A stretch of 64,000 nucleotides of DNA, taken from NCBI RefSeq assembly GCF_009765445.1, contig NZ_WHOY01000031.1, positions 5,029,231 through 5,093,230 on the forward strand, read 5' to 3'. This document shows positions 36,017 through 46,199 of the stretch, piece after piece (the stretch's first letter is position 1; each line of letters opens with the position of its first letter). The notes below the pieces were generated by a model that worked only from the letters and a program-made list of their open reading frames with translations, did not search any database and had not been told where the DNA came from. The DNA is from Pantoea sp. BAV 3049. GTDB lineage: Bacteria > Pseudomonadota > Gammaproteobacteria > Enterobacterales > Enterobacteriaceae. The position numbers and the translations under genes are program-made.

Positions 36017-37243
36017 TTAAGCCGCCACATTCTCATGATCCGGTAACTCATTCAGCGTGCGTTCGAAGCTGCGCAGACGTTTGTAGATCGACAGCAGTTC
36101 CACCAGCGTCGTCCACGAGTTAATCAGATACTGGAACGAGCCGCGCACCTGGTCGAACACGTTGGTGATCTGCGTCATCAGCCCAAGCGTAATCGCGCCG
36201 GTTATGATCGACGGAAACAGCACAAACAGGCTGAATACTGCGTCCAGCTGCAGGTAGAGAATGCGTGCAATGTTGAAGTACAGATAATGGAAATAGAGGC
36301 GGAAGTAGTTCTTACGCACGTTGTGGAACAGATCCCTTACCGTTGGCGGCCTGGCGCGATGCGGGTCATCCTCGCCGTACACCAGCTCCTTACGGTAGGC
36401 GGCTTCCACCCGCTGGTTACGGAACGACAGACCCGGCAGCTTGATACCGATCACCGCCAGCATCCCTGTCCCCAGCAGTGACCACAGTACGGCAGCAATC
36501 ACCAGCGCGTAGGGGATACTGCCGAGGATTGGCACGGTTTTCACGTGGACTGACAGGGCAACCAGCACAGGCAGGAAGGCAATCAGCGTCATGATGGCAT
36601 TGATAAAGCTGACGCCCATATCCTCAAGCGTGGATGAGAAGCGCATGGTGTCTTCCTGTACTCGCTGGGCAGCCCCTTCAATCCCCCGCAGTTCAGCCCA
36701 GTGATCCATATAGTAATTGTTCATTGCCGTGCGCCAGCGGAACACGTAATGGCTGATAAAGAACATGTTCAGCACGTCAATCACCACCGCAATCAGTGCG
36801 ATGCTGAGGAACCCTTCAAGCTGGCTGTAAAAGGTTTCAATCTTCACGGTGTTGGGGTGAGCCATCGCGCGCTGGATCAAATCATAAAACGGTTCGTACC
36901 AGGCATTGACCGCCACGCCAACCTGCACGGAAAACCAGGTGACAAAGATAATCAGCGCTGAACCGAGCACCGACCAGCGCTGCCACGGATGCGGGCTGAA
37001 CAGCGACCAGAATCCGGCAAACAGCACCACCACCAGCAGATAGTAAAGGTAGAAGGTCAGCCCTGACGGCGCGATAAAGCGCAGGGCGTTATTCGGCAGC
37101 GGAAGAGTCGCTCCATGAGAGAAAAGCGCCAGATGCAGAAGCCACTCACGGGCTTCACCGAACCACAGCAAAATGGCAATCGCAGACCAGAGAACGACAC
37201 TGCTGAAAAAGAGCGCAGGCCTGGGGAAAAAAGATTTAAACAT
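36017..37243 (-). CDS. sbmA: Peptide antibiotic transporter SbmA
   Basis: 408-residue inner-membrane protein matching E. coli SbmA/BacA: eight helices and the conserved [20 protein letters not shown]-like region (here [16 protein letters not shown] near residue 200), [26 protein letters not shown] and [19 protein letters not shown]. It imports microcin B17/J25, bleomycin and proline-rich antimicrobial peptides, driven by the proton gradient. In sinorhizobial and plant-associated hosts the homologue is needed to survive host peptides. ATG at 37243 has AGGAG 5 nt upstream; the GTG six bases earlier overlaps that site and is rejected. Confidence 0.95.
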   Translation of the reverse strand: MFKSFFPRPALFFSSVVLWSAIAILLWFGEAREWLLHLALFSHGATLPLPNNALRFIAPSGLTFYLYYLLVVVLFAGFWSLFSPHPWQRWSVLGSALIIFVTWFSVQVGVAVNAWYEPFYDLIQRAMAHPNTVKIETFYSQLEGFLSIALIAVVIDVLNMFFISHYVFRWRTAMNNYYMDHWAELRGIEGAAQRVQEDTMRFSSTLEDMGVSFINAIMTLIAFLPVLVALSVHVKTVPILGSIPYALVIAAVLWSLLGTGMLAVIGIKLPGLSFRNQRVEAAYRKELVYGEDDPHRARPPTVRDLFHNVRKNYFRLYFHYLYFNIARILYLQLDAVFSLFVLFPSIITGAITLGLMTQITNVFDQVRGSFQYLINSWTTLVELLSIYKRLRSFERTLNELPDHENVAA

Positions 37244-37346
37244 AGGCACTCCTGGTATTGTTCTCTTTTTATAACGCTTTTTGCCGTTAACAATCTCATT
37301 GCGGTTGTTTCTATTGATTACAGTCCCTCTTTAAAGAAATAAATGC

Positions 37347-37373
37347 TGAATAATTTTTAATCAATGCCGATAA
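37347..37373 (+). promoter_or_regulatory. Candidate FliA promoter of the PAS-GGDEF-EAL gene
   Basis: TGAA, 15 nt, GCCGATAA. The -10 is an exact match to the sigma-28 consensus and the -35 differs at one base from TAAA. It lies 215 bp upstream of the start codon in the 344-bp gap after the divergent sbmA, and nothing else is encoded between. Confidence 0.6.
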
Positions 37374-37587
37374 ACAGGAAAGAACCTCTGAGTAAAGGAG
37401 GAAATCTCTTGAACTGGCGGCGCTTTTCAGTTTATAGCTAGTACAGAATTTTCCTAAAAAAAGCAGCGCTCTGCCCGATTTAACGGTATGGAGCGCCCCC
37501 CATTTGCGCCAGGTGATGGCGTACCTGTAGTGCCGGGACTGACAAGGGTGACATCCGGGCAGCAGTTGGTGATCAGGCGAAAAGACC

Positions 37588-40545
37588 ATGAATGACAATA
37601 GTGATGTGATGTACCGGCTGTTGGTGCAGAGTGTAGTCGACTACGCAATCTATATGCTGAAGCCGGATGGCACTGTGGCTAACTGGAATGCGGGAGCCGA
37701 ACGGGCCAAAGGCTATAAGCCGGAAGAGATCGTTGGCAAAAACTTTGCCTGCTTCTACAGCGCCGAAGATCGGCTTAAAGGTCTGCCCCAGCTTGCGTTG
37801 CGCACTGCAGCAGATACCGGCCGTTACGAGGTGGAAGGCTGGCGCTATCGCAAAGACGGCAGCTCCTTCTGGGCCCACGTGGTACTGGACGCCGTTAAGG
37901 CGGAAGACGGCAGGCTGATTGGTTTTGCCAAAATCACCCGTGACTACACTGAACAGCGGACCAGGCTGGCAGAGCAGCGTTCCAGCGAGCGAAAATTCCG
38001 TCTGCTGGTGGAAGGCGTGACGGATTACGCCATCTATATGCTCGATCCGGACGGGCATGTGATGAACTGGAACGAAGGAGCCAGACGCTCCAAGGGCTAT
38101 AACGCTGAGGAGATTGTCGGCAAACACTTCTCCGTGTTCTACAGTGCCGAAGACCGCCTGGCAAAGCTGCCCGAAACTAACCTGAAAACCGCCTATCGGA
38201 CCGGGCGCTTTGAAGAGCAGGGCTGGCGCTATCGCAAAGATGGTAGTTCGTTCTGGGCCCACGTGGTGATTGATGCCATCCACGATGATGATGGCAAGCT
38301 GATTGGCTATGCCAAAATCACCCGTGACTGCACCGAGCAGCAGCGCCAGTTAAAAGAGCAGCGCGAACGCGAGCAGGTATTCCGCCGTCTGGTGGAAGGG
38401 GTGTCCGACTACGCCATTTATATGCTCGATCCCACCGGGCATGTGGTGAACTGGAACGCCGGTGCCCGCCGTGCCAAAGGCTACACCGCCGACGAAATTG
38501 TCGGCAAACACTTCTCCTGTTTCTACAGTGCACAGGACCGCCTCTCCGGCCTGCCGGATATCAACCTGAAAGTGGCCCAGACCAAAGGCCGGTTTGAAGA
38601 CCAGGGCTGGCGCTATCGCAAAGATGGCAGTGCTTTCTGGGCGCACGTGGTGATAGAAGGGATCCGCAACGAAGATGGGGGGCTGCTGGGCTATTCGAAA
38701 ATCACCCGTGACTGTACTGAAGTGCGGGAGTACGAGCAGCAGATCCTGCGGGCGAAAGATCTGGCCGAGCAAAACAGTGCCCGCACCGCCTCCCTGTCGA
38801 AGTTCCTGGATACCATTATTGCCAATATCCCATCCTGCGTGATTGTTGAAGATGTGGTCTCGCAGGAAATTCTGTTGCTGAACAGCAAAGCAGAGCAACT
38901 GCTGGGTATCCGTCAGAACGAGATGTCGGGCAAAAAACTGTCTGAATGCACCACACAGGAAGTGAGCAGCTATTTCGCCCAGTTGGCGAATGCCGCTCAG
39001 CGCAGCGAAGGGGTACATAAAAACGAGCAGTTGCTTAACACCCGTGGTGGGGAAAGGATCATCAACGCTTCCGCTTCGATTATTCGGGGCAGCGATGCGC
39101 GTACCAATTATGTTTTGCTGATTGCCGATGACGTCACGGACCAGCGCGCCGCGGATGCGCGCATTCACCACATGGCGCACCACGATAACCTGACCAGCCT
39201 GCCTAACCGCGTGCTGTTCAGCCAGCGCCTGAATGAAGCGTTGCGGGCCGATCGCGACACGGATAAGCATACCGCCGCGCTCTGCCTGGACCTGGACAAC
39301 TTCAAGAATGTTAACGATGCGCTGGGTCATCAGGTCGGTGACGACTTGCTGAGAGCCGTTGCCAGCCGGTTACGCGGCGTATTGCGTGACCAGGATACGC
39401 TGGCGCGAAATGGTGGGGATGAATTCTCTGTCGTACTGCCGGGACTGACCCACGTTGATGAGGCTGAAACGGTTGCCCAGCGGCTGATCGACGTGATCAG
39501 GCCGCCGTTCAACGTGGATGGCCATAATCTGTCGGTCGGCCTGAGCGTGGGCATTGCCATTGCTGACAGGGGCATGACCACCAAGGATGAACTGCTGCGC
39601 TGTGCGGATATGGCTCTGTACGAAGCCAAACGCAACGGACGCAGCCGCTTTGAACACTTCTCGGCGGAAATGGGTGAAGCTGCCAGCAAGCGCCGGATGA
39701 TTGAAACCGACCTGCGCGAGGCTATGACCGGTCGCCATCTGAAGCTTTATTACCAGCCAATCACCAATGGGCAGGGGCTGGATATCATCGGCTACGAGGC
39801 GCTGATGCGCTGGCATCACCCGGAAAAAGGGCTGATCATGCCGATGGACTTTATCCCCATCGCCGAAGAGACCGGGCTGATCCACTCGCTGGGGGCCTAT
39901 GCGCTGTTCGAAGCGTGCCGGGAAGCCGCTGGCTGGCCTGAGCATCAGAGCGTGGCGGTCAACCTCTCGCCGCTGCAGTTCAAAAACAGTTCGCTGGTCT
40001 CGGTAGTGGAAGCCGCACTGAAAGATTCCGGACTGGCTCCGCACCGGCTGGAGGTCGAAATTACCGAATCGGTCCTGCTGGATAATACCCTGGTGAATAT
40101 CCGCACTCTGCAAAAGCTGAAGGCGTTGGGGGTGAGAATTGCGCTGGATGACTTCGGCACCGGGTATTCGTCGCTGAGCTATCTACGCTCGTTCCCGTTC
40201 GACAAGATCAAGATCGACAAGTCGTTTATCAATGATATGAAGGACAGCCGTGAAGCGCTGGCGATTATCCGCGCCATTACCGGGATGAGCCGCAGTCTGG
40301 ATATTCAGATCACCGCAGAAGGGGTGGAGAGCAGTGAGCAGTACGAGCAGTTGAAAAACGAAGGCTGTACGCTGTTCCAGGGGTACTATTTTGGTCGCCC
40401 GCAGCCGTCGGAGACCCGGCTTAAACTGTTTAACCCGCCTGAGCGATTTGCCTTCACGCCGCCTGCCGAAGAGGCTCCGCCTGGTACCGGAGTGCTACTG
40501 AACGGGGAGGCGCTTAACGATCCCGGCTTACCGACAGCCACATAG
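37588..40545 (+). CDS. Four-PAS GGDEF-EAL cyclic di-GMP protein
   Basis: 985-residue cytoplasmic protein with no membrane helix. Residues 10-393 are three near-identical PAS domains of 128 residues each (DYAIYMLxPDG, GWRYRKDGSSFWAHVV, ITRDxTEQ); a fourth, divergent PAS follows at about 400-520. The GGDEF motif at 609-613 is intact, with an I-site RDQD five residues before. The EAL domain has EALMRW at 737-742, VEITESVLLDN and DDFGTGYSSLSYL, with the key catalytic motifs present. Either synthesis or hydrolysis of cyclic di-GMP is possible, and the PAS array probably senses redox, light or a ligand. ATG at 37588; single gene with a hairpin behind it. Confidence 0.9.
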   Translation: MNDNSDVMYRLLVQSVVDYAIYMLKPDGTVANWNAGAERAKGYKPEEIVGKNFACFYSAEDRLKGLPQLALRTAADTGRYEVEGWRYRKDGSSFWAHVVLDAVKAEDGRLIGFAKITRDYTEQRTRLAEQRSSERKFRLLVEGVTDYAIYMLDPDGHVMNWNEGARRSKGYNAEEIVGKHFSVFYSAEDRLAKLPETNLKTAYRTGRFEEQGWRYRKDGSSFWAHVVIDAIHDDDGKLIGYAKITRDCTEQQRQLKEQREREQVFRRLVEGVSDYAIYMLDPTGHVVNWNAGARRAKGYTADEIVGKHFSCFYSAQDRLSGLPDINLKVAQTKGRFEDQGWRYRKDGSAFWAHVVIEGIRNEDGGLLGYSKITRDCTEVREYEQQILRAKDLAEQNSARTASLSKFLDTIIANIPSCVIVEDVVSQEILLLNSKAEQLLGIRQNEMSGKKLSECTTQEVSSYFAQLANAAQRSEGVHKNEQLLNTRGGERIINASASIIRGSDARTNYVLLIADDVTDQRAADARIHHMAHHDNLTSLPNRVLFSQRLNEALRADRDTDKHTAALCLDLDNFKNVNDALGHQVGDDLLRAVASRLRGVLRDQDTLARNGGDEFSVVLPGLTHVDEAETVAQRLIDVIRPPFNVDGHNLSVGLSVGIAIADRGMTTKDELLRCADMALYEAKRNGRSRFEHFSAEMGEAASKRRMIETDLREAMTGRHLKLYYQPITNGQGLDIIGYEALMRWHHPEKGLIMPMDFIPIAEETGLIHSLGAYALFEACREAAGWPEHQSVAVNLSPLQFKNSSLVSVVEAALKDSGLAPHRLEVEITESVLLDNTLVNIRTLQKLKALGVRIALDDFGTGYSSLSYLRSFPFDKIKIDKSFINDMKDSREALAIIRAITGMSRSLDIQITAEGVESSEQYEQLKNEGCTLFQGYYFGRPQPSETRLKLFNPPERFAFTPPAEEAPPGTGVLLNGEALNDPGLPTAT
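37612..38763 (+). repeat. Three tandem 384-bp PAS-coding repeats
   Basis: Conserved DNA blocks such as GGCTGGCGCTATCGCAAAGA recur at 37837, 38221 and 38605, an exact 384-bp (128-codon) period. Nucleotide similarity stays high between copies, pointing to fairly recent duplication and possible copy-number change by recombination. Confidence 0.9.
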
Positions 40546-40554
40546 TACCTCCGA

Positions 40555-40578
40555 CGGGAGGACTGCAATGTCCTCCCG
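40555..40578. terminator. Bidirectional hairpin between the cyclic di-GMP gene and the MFS gene
   Basis: CGGGAGGAC and GTCCTCCCG pair perfectly with the loop tgcaat between two converging stop codons. No long T-run. Confidence 0.6.
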
Positions 40579-40586
40579 CTTTCGCC

Positions 40587-42002
40587 TCAGATATTCTCCA
40601 GATTCAGTCCCCGAGTTTTCGGACCAAACACGCCAATCACCAGCATTACAATTAACATGCTGATCACGATAAAGGCGATCACCCCCTGCGAGCCTGCCAC
40701 CTGCAAAATCATGCCGATCAGAATGCTGCTGAACACGGTTGAAAGCCGGCTGAACGAGTAGCAGAAGCCCACCGCACGGGCGCGGATAAAGGTGGGGAAC
40801 ACCTCGGTCTGATAGGCGTGGTAGCTGTAGGTCAGCCAGGCGTTGGACCAGGTGATGCAGAAGCCGCAGATAATCAGCAGCACCGGGTTACTTTGCAGGG
40901 CGAACAGCGTGCCGAAAATCACCGTCATCAGCGAGGAGAGAACGATCTGCCACTTGTTCTCGATCCGGTCGGCGTAGCGGCTGCAAATCAGCGAGCCGAG
41001 TGGATAGGCAAGGGTGATAAAGAAGGCATACAGCAGGCTGTGGGTGATGCTGGCTCCCTTGCCGGAGAGCAGCGCGGGCAGCCAGTTGCCGAAGCCGAAG
41101 AAGCCGATGGACTGGAAGAAGTTCATCACCACCAGCATCAGCGTACGCTGACGGTATTCCGGCCGCCAGATATCGCGGAAGGTCCCTTTCTTCTCGATGA
41201 TTTCACCCGTTTCAATCTCATTGTCCCGGGGGGCTGTGCAAGGGACACCGCAGCGCGCTTCCATCAGGCTCACCACCTGATGCGCTTCACTGTGCCTGCC
41301 CTGCTGCGCCAGCCAGCGCGGCGATTCCGGCAAATTCTTGCGGATCAGCCAGATCACCAACGAACAGAGCGCCCCGGCAATTACCACATAGCGCCAGCCG
41401 GTTAAGCCGAAGAGGGTCTGCGGCACCAGCCACCAGGACATCAGTGCCACGGCAGGCACCGACAGGAACTGCACAAAGAAGGCAAACGCGAAGGCTTTGC
41501 TGCGCAGATAGCCTGGCACGCATTCGGTCAGATAAGTATCGATGGTGACCAGCTCAATCCCCAGCCCAACCCCGACCAGAAAGCGGAAGAAGATGATCCA
41601 TTCGGCCTGATTCTGGAAGGCCATGATCAGCGAGAAGCAGCCGTACCACGCCAGCGCGCACATAAAAGTCAGACGGCGGCCAAAACGATCGGCATAGGGA
41701 GCCAGCAGACTGGCTCCGGTAAACAGACCAAGGAAGGTCGAAGAGGCAAATGCCGCCTGATCGGACAGACCAAACACGCCCTGGCTGCCGACATGAAAGA
41801 TGTTTTCGGCCAGCAGGCCCGCACTGATATAGCCGGTCTGAAACAGGTCATAAAGCTCAAAAAATCCGCCTAACGAGAGAAGCGCGATAAAGCGCCACAG
41901 CCCGGCGGAAGCGGGCAGGGCATCGATTCTGGCGGACAGGCGTTTGGTGTTCACTTTCTCTGCGGATGGCGATGTCATCCCTGCCGAACTGATTTCACTC
42001 AT
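40587..42002 (-). CDS. MFS metabolite:proton symporter
   Basis: 471-residue major-facilitator protein with 12 helices. Signatures include GGFFELYDLFQTGYI in helix 1, the RFGRR-type loop (PYADRFGRRLTFMCALAWYG), LVGVGLGIELVTIDTYLTECVP and PESPRWLAQQGR, as in sugar or organic-acid symporters. It is divergent from the gluconate dehydrogenase operon, with a GntR-type palindrome between them, so a sugar acid such as gluconate or 2-ketogluconate is a reasonable guess at substrate, unproven. ATG at 42002 is preferred to the TTG at 42014; no strong ribosome site is visible. Confidence 0.85.
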   Translation of the reverse strand: MSEISSAGMTSPSAEKVNTKRLSARIDALPASAGLWRFIALLSLGGFFELYDLFQTGYISAGLLAENIFHVGSQGVFGLSDQAAFASSTFLGLFTGASLLAPYADRFGRRLTFMCALAWYGCFSLIMAFQNQAEWIIFFRFLVGVGLGIELVTIDTYLTECVPGYLRSKAFAFAFFVQFLSVPAVALMSWWLVPQTLFGLTGWRYVVIAGALCSLVIWLIRKNLPESPRWLAQQGRHSEAHQVVSLMEARCGVPCTAPRDNEIETGEIIEKKGTFRDIWRPEYRQRTLMLVVMNFFQSIGFFGFGNWLPALLSGKGASITHSLLYAFFITLAYPLGSLICSRYADRIENKWQIVLSSLMTVIFGTLFALQSNPVLLIICGFCITWSNAWLTYSYHAYQTEVFPTFIRARAVGFCYSFSRLSTVFSSILIGMILQVAGSQGVIAFIVISMLIVMLVIGVFGPKTRGLNLENI

Positions 42003-42352
42003 GTTGTTTTGCAACCACTTTATTTTTATAGGGAACCCTCAATCCTAAGGGGTTCGGACAGGCGTTAAATTTTGAATTGCTGCTTTTAATAAGAAAATTA
42101 AGCATAAAAAGCTGCCCTGAGCGCAATTGTGACATTTCCCGCTCATCACGGCGAAAGTTGTTAATGAATTTGTGCCATTTTGTTTCGTTAGGCTAAATGT
42201 TTGCAAAAAGATCGGATACAATAAGTTTCATTGTTACCGGTAACATTGTGCCGCTAACCAATTTGTACGCCTGAACTCCATTAAAAAAATACCGCAAGCA
42301 ACCGTGAACTCTTAGCCTTCCTCACCAGGGCTAAGCTTGAAAAGGCAATGTC
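42003..42352. other. Divergent control region of the MFS and gluconate dehydrogenase genes
   Basis: 350 bases without a gene. AT-rich, with the GntR-type operator at 42232-42245 about 110 bp before the dehydrogenase start and a TGTGACA half-site near 42128 that could bind CRP. Confidence 0.5.
42232..42245. promoter_or_regulatory. GntR-type gluconate operator
   Basis: TGTTACCGGTAACA is a perfect 14-bp palindrome and matches the GntR/IdnR consensus core (ATGTTACCNGTAACAT type) used for gluconate genes in E. coli. It sits between the gluconate dehydrogenase operon and the divergent MFS gene. Confidence 0.75.
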
Positions 42353-43090
42353 ATGTCGAACGAAAAAACCAGAAGTTCCCGCCGGGACTTTCTGCTGAAA
42401 ACCATTACCCTGGCCCCAGCCATGGCACTGGGCGGCACCGGGCTGGGCGCACTAACCGCCTCCACTCCAGCAGCGGCAAAAGAGACCGCTCCTGCCGGTC
42501 CGCAGAAAGCTCGCGATTACCAGCCAACCTGGTTTACCCCTGAAGAGTATGCTTTTTTGCAGGCGGCAGCCGCCCGCCTGATCCCTGCTGACGATCGTGG
42601 TCCGGGCGCGCTGGAAGCTGGCGTGCCGGAGTATATCGACCGCCAGATGAACACCCCTTACGCCATTGGTTCCAACTGGTATATGCAGGGGCCTTTCCAC
42701 CCGGATGCCGACAAAGAACTGGGCTACCAGTATCCGCTGGTGCCGCGCCAGATTTACCGTCTGGGACTGGCCGATGCGGATGCCGTGGCGAAAGCGCAGC
42801 ACGGTAACGTCTTTGCTCAGCTCAGTGGCGACCAGCAGGACTCACTGTTGCAGGCTTTCGAAGCGGGCAGCGTTGAGTTCAGACAGGTTCCGGCCAAAGT
42901 CTTTTTCTCCTTTCTGCTGCAGAACACCCGCGAAGGCTTCTTCAGCGATCCAATCCACGGTGGCAATCAGGGTATGGTCGGCTGGACGCTGATTAACTTC
43001 CCGGGTGCCCGTGCGGACTTTATGGACTGGGTTGAACGTGGAGAGCGCTATCCGTTCCCACCGGTATCGATTCGTGGGGAAAGAGCGTAA
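42353..43090 (+). CDS. Gluconate 2-dehydrogenase, small (gamma) subunit
   Basis: 245-residue subunit 3 of the membrane-bound gluconate 2-dehydrogenase. A twin-arginine signal ([20 protein letters not shown]) exports it folded, and the rest is the Gluconate_2-dh3 domain ([54 protein letters not shown]). The subunit carries the FAD subunit through the Tat pathway. First of three genes; the next starts 2 bp after its stop. The complex oxidises gluconate to 2-ketogluconate at the periplasmic face and passes electrons to quinone. Confidence 0.92.
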   Translation: MSNEKTRSSRRDFLLKTITLAPAMALGGTGLGALTASTPAAAKETAPAGPQKARDYQPTWFTPEEYAFLQAAAARLIPADDRGPGALEAGVPEYIDRQMNTPYAIGSNWYMQGPFHPDADKELGYQYPLVPRQIYRLGLADADAVAKAQHGNVFAQLSGDQQDSLLQAFEAGSVEFRQVPAKVFFSFLLQNTREGFFSDPIHGGNQGMVGWTLINFPGARADFMDWVERGERYPFPPVSIRGERA

Positions 43091-43092
43091 CC

Positions 43093-44874
43093 ATGGCAAA
43101 CGAAATGAAAAAAGTGGATGCGGTGATTGTCGGCTTCGGCTGGGCCGGATCGATCATGGCCAAAGAGCTTACCGAAGCGGGGCTGAATGTGGTGGCGCTG
43201 GAGCGCGGTCCGCACCGTGATACCTGGCCTGACGGCGCTTATCCGCAGGTGATTGACGAGCTGACCTATAACATCCGTAAAAAGCTGTTCCAGGATCTGT
43301 CAAAAAGCACCGTTACTATCCGTCATGACGCCGCGCAGACCGCGCAGCCTTATCGCCAGCTGGCCGCCTTCTTACCGGGCACCGGCACCGGTGGAGCGGG
43401 TCTGCACTGGTCCGGCGTTCACTTCCGCGTGGACCCGATCGAACTGCGGATGCGCAGCCACTACGAAGAGCGCTACGGCAAGAAGTTCATTCCTGAAGGG
43501 ATGACAATCCAGGATTTTGGCGTCACCTATGATGAGCTGGAACCGTTCTTTGATCAGGCCGAGAAGGTGTTTGGCACCTCCGGTTCGGAGTGGAGCGTGA
43601 AAGGGAAAGTGATCGGCCAGGGCAAGGGTAACCCCTTTGCACCGGACCGTTCCGACAAGTTCCCGCTGCCCGCGCAGAAGCGCACCTTCTCTGCCCAGAT
43701 GTTTGCTCAGGCGGCAGAGTCAGTGGGCTATCACCCTTACGATCTGCCTTCTGCCAACACTTCAGGCCCGTACACCAACACCTACGGCGCACAGATGGGG
43801 CCGTGCAACTTCTGCGGCTACTGCAGCGGCTATGCCTGCTACATGTATTCCAAAGCATCGCCGAACGTTAACGTACTGCCTGCACTGCGTCAGGAGTCGA
43901 AGTTCGAGCTGCGTGAAAATGCCAACGTGTTGCGCGTTAACCTGACGGCTGATAAAAAGCGCGCGACCGGCGTGACCTATGTCGACGCGCTGGGGCGTCA
44001 GATTGAGCAGCCTGCTGACCTGGTGATCCTTTCCGCCTTTCAGTTCCACAACGTGCACCTGATGCTGCTTTCCGGCATCGGTAAGCCGTACGATCCGGTG
44101 ACTAACGAGGGCACGGTAGGCCGTAACTTCGCTTATCAGAATATCTCCACGATTAAAGCCTTCTTCGATAAGGACGTTTTCACCAACAACTTTATCGGTG
44201 CTGGTGGCGCAGGCGTAGGCGTGGACGACTTTAACGCTGACAACTTTGACCACGGCAAATATGGCTTTGTCGGCGGCTCACCATTCTGGGTCAACCAGGC
44301 TGGCGTGAAGCCGATCTCTGGCCTGCCGACGCCGCCGGGTACGCCGAACTGGGGCAGCAAGTGGAAGGCAGCGGTTGCCGACCACTACACGCACCATGTA
44401 TCGATGGATGCCCACGGTGCGCACCAGTCGTATCGCAATAACTACCTGGACCTCGATCCGAACTACAAGGATGCCTTTGGCCAGCCGCTGCTGCGTATGA
44501 CCTTCGACTGGCAGGACAACGACATCAAAATGTCGCAGTTTATGCACGGCCGGATGCATAAAATCGCCGAAGCGATGAATCCAAAGCTGATCAGTGGGTC
44601 GCCGAAGCAGGCGGGAACGCATTTCGATACCACGGTTTATCAGACCACGCACATGAATGGCGGGGCAATCATGGGTGAAGATCCGAAAACCAGTGCGGTG
44701 AACCGTTACCTGCAGAGTTGGGATGTGCCTAACGTGTTTGTGCCGGGCGCGTCCGCGTTCCCGCAGGGGCTGGGCTACAACCCTACCGGTATGGTGGCAG
44801 CGCTGACTTACTGGTCAGCAAAAGCGATCCGTGAACAGTACCTGAAAAACCCGGGTCCGTTGGTGCAGGCGTAA
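43093..44874 (+). CDS. Gluconate 2-dehydrogenase, FAD (GMC) subunit
   Basis: 593-residue GMC-family flavoprotein. The FAD-binding glycine motif is GFGWAGSIMAKELTEAG near residue 12, ERGPHRDTW follows, and substrate-side residues are in ATH..TTHMNGGAIMGEDP and the C-terminal SAFPQGLGYNPTGMVAALTYWSA. A cysteine cluster CNFCGYCSGYAC near residue 237 could hold an iron-sulfur centre, as reported for related gluconate/sorbitol-type dehydrogenases. It has no signal of its own, consistent with hitch-hiking on the Tat-targeted small subunit. Genes before and after are in the same operon (2 and 8 bp gaps). Confidence 0.93.
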   Translation: MANEMKKVDAVIVGFGWAGSIMAKELTEAGLNVVALERGPHRDTWPDGAYPQVIDELTYNIRKKLFQDLSKSTVTIRHDAAQTAQPYRQLAAFLPGTGTGGAGLHWSGVHFRVDPIELRMRSHYEERYGKKFIPEGMTIQDFGVTYDELEPFFDQAEKVFGTSGSEWSVKGKVIGQGKGNPFAPDRSDKFPLPAQKRTFSAQMFAQAAESVGYHPYDLPSANTSGPYTNTYGAQMGPCNFCGYCSGYACYMYSKASPNVNVLPALRQESKFELRENANVLRVNLTADKKRATGVTYVDALGRQIEQPADLVILSAFQFHNVHLMLLSGIGKPYDPVTNEGTVGRNFAYQNISTIKAFFDKDVFTNNFIGAGGAGVGVDDFNADNFDHGKYGFVGGSPFWVNQAGVKPISGLPTPPGTPNWGSKWKAAVADHYTHHVSMDAHGAHQSYRNNYLDLDPNYKDAFGQPLLRMTFDWQDNDIKMSQFMHGRMHKIAEAMNPKLISGSPKQAGTHFDTTVYQTTHMNGGAIMGEDPKTSAVNRYLQSWDVPNVFVPGASAFPQGLGYNPTGMVAALTYWSAKAIREQYLKNPGPLVQA

Positions 44875-44882
44875 GGATAATC

Positions 44883-46199
44883 ATGATGAAAATGCTAATC
44901 CCTGCCCTGATGCTGGGCATGACCACCTTTGCCGCCCTGGCGAACGACAGCGGTGCCGATCAGATCAAACGCGGTGAGTACCTGGCGCGCGCCGGAGACT
45001 GCGTGGCCTGCCATACCAAAAAGGGCGGTGAGCCGTTTGCTGGCGGACTGTCGATGGCAACGCCAATTGGGGATATTTACTCCACTAATATCACACCGGA
45101 CAAGAAAACCGGTATTGGTGACTACAGCTATGACGACTTCCAGAAGGCAGTCCGTCACGGCGTGGCGAAGAACGGCGACACGCTCTATCCGGCGATGCCT
45201 TATCCGTCCTATGCGGTCGTCAGTGATGAAGATATGCAGGCGCTTTATGCCTGGTTTATGCACGGCGTGAAACCGGTTGAGCAGGCAAACAAGGAGAGCG
45301 ACATTCCGTGGCCGCTCTCCATGCGCTGGCCGCTGGCGATCTGGCGCGGCATGTTTGCGCCGGATGTGAAGGCCTTTCAGCCGATCAAAGGCCAGGATCC
45401 GGTGCTGGCTCGCGGCCAGTATCTGGTGGAAGGGCTGGGCCACTGCGGGGCCTGCCATACGCCGCGCAGCCTGACTATGCAGGAAAAAGCGCTGAACGAC
45501 AGCGAAGGCAGCGACTACCTGTCCGGCAGCAGTTCGCCGATTGACGGCTGGACCGCCAGCAATCTGCGCGGCGACAACCGTGACGGGCTGGGTCGCTGGA
45601 GCGAAGATGACCTGGTGCAGTTCCTGCGAATGGGTCGCAACGATCGGACCGCCGTGTTTGGCGGCATGACCGATGTTATCCAGCACAGCCTGCAGCACCT
45701 GAGTGCAGAAGATGCCACGGCGATTGCCCGTTATCTGAAGTCGCTGGGCGCGCGCGACCCAAACCAGGTCGGGTTCAGTGAAGATGCTGCGGTAGCGAAA
45801 GCGTTGTGGAAAGGCGACGACAGTAAGCCGGGAGCCTCAGTCTATGTCGACAGCTGTGCGGCCTGCCATAAAACCGATGGCAGCGGCTACCATCGCTTCT
45901 TCCCGGAGCTGCGCGGCAACCCGGTGGTGCTGGAGGAAGACCCAACTTCGCTGATCCATATTGTGCTGAGCGGCGCAACGCTGCCAGGCGTGAAGGATGC
46001 GCCATCCAGCATCACCATGCCGGCCTTTGGCTGGCGGCTGAAGGATCAGCAAGTGGCGGACGTGGTGAACTTTATCCGCACCAGCTGGGGCAACACAGCC
46101 AAAACGCAGATCAGCGCCAGCGACGTGGCGAAAGTGCGTAAGACGATGGCTGAACCGCAGGGTGATGTCGGCGTTGAAAAGCTGAACGTTGTGAAGTAA
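44883..46199 (+). CDS. Gluconate 2-dehydrogenase, triple-haem cytochrome c subunit
   Basis: 438-residue periplasmic cytochrome with a signal peptide (residues 1-20) and three CxxCH haem sites: CVACH (near 38), CGACH (near 187) and CAACH (near 324), each within a cytochrome-c domain. It carries electrons from the FAD subunit to ubiquinone. A C-terminal membrane anchor, usual in the family, is weak here; the last 40 residues are polar. Third gene of the operon, 8 bp after the FAD subunit. Confidence 0.93.
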   Translation: MMKMLIPALMLGMTTFAALANDSGADQIKRGEYLARAGDCVACHTKKGGEPFAGGLSMATPIGDIYSTNITPDKKTGIGDYSYDDFQKAVRHGVAKNGDTLYPAMPYPSYAVVSDEDMQALYAWFMHGVKPVEQANKESDIPWPLSMRWPLAIWRGMFAPDVKAFQPIKGQDPVLARGQYLVEGLGHCGACHTPRSLTMQEKALNDSEGSDYLSGSSSPIDGWTASNLRGDNRDGLGRWSEDDLVQFLRMGRNDRTAVFGGMTDVIQHSLQHLSAEDATAIARYLKSLGARDPNQVGFSEDAAVAKALWKGDDSKPGASVYVDSCAACHKTDGSGYHRFFPELRGNPVVLEEDPTSLIHIVLSGATLPGVKDAPSSITMPAFGWRLKDQQVADVVNFIRTSWGNTAKTQISASDVAKVRKTMAEPQGDVGVEKLNVVK

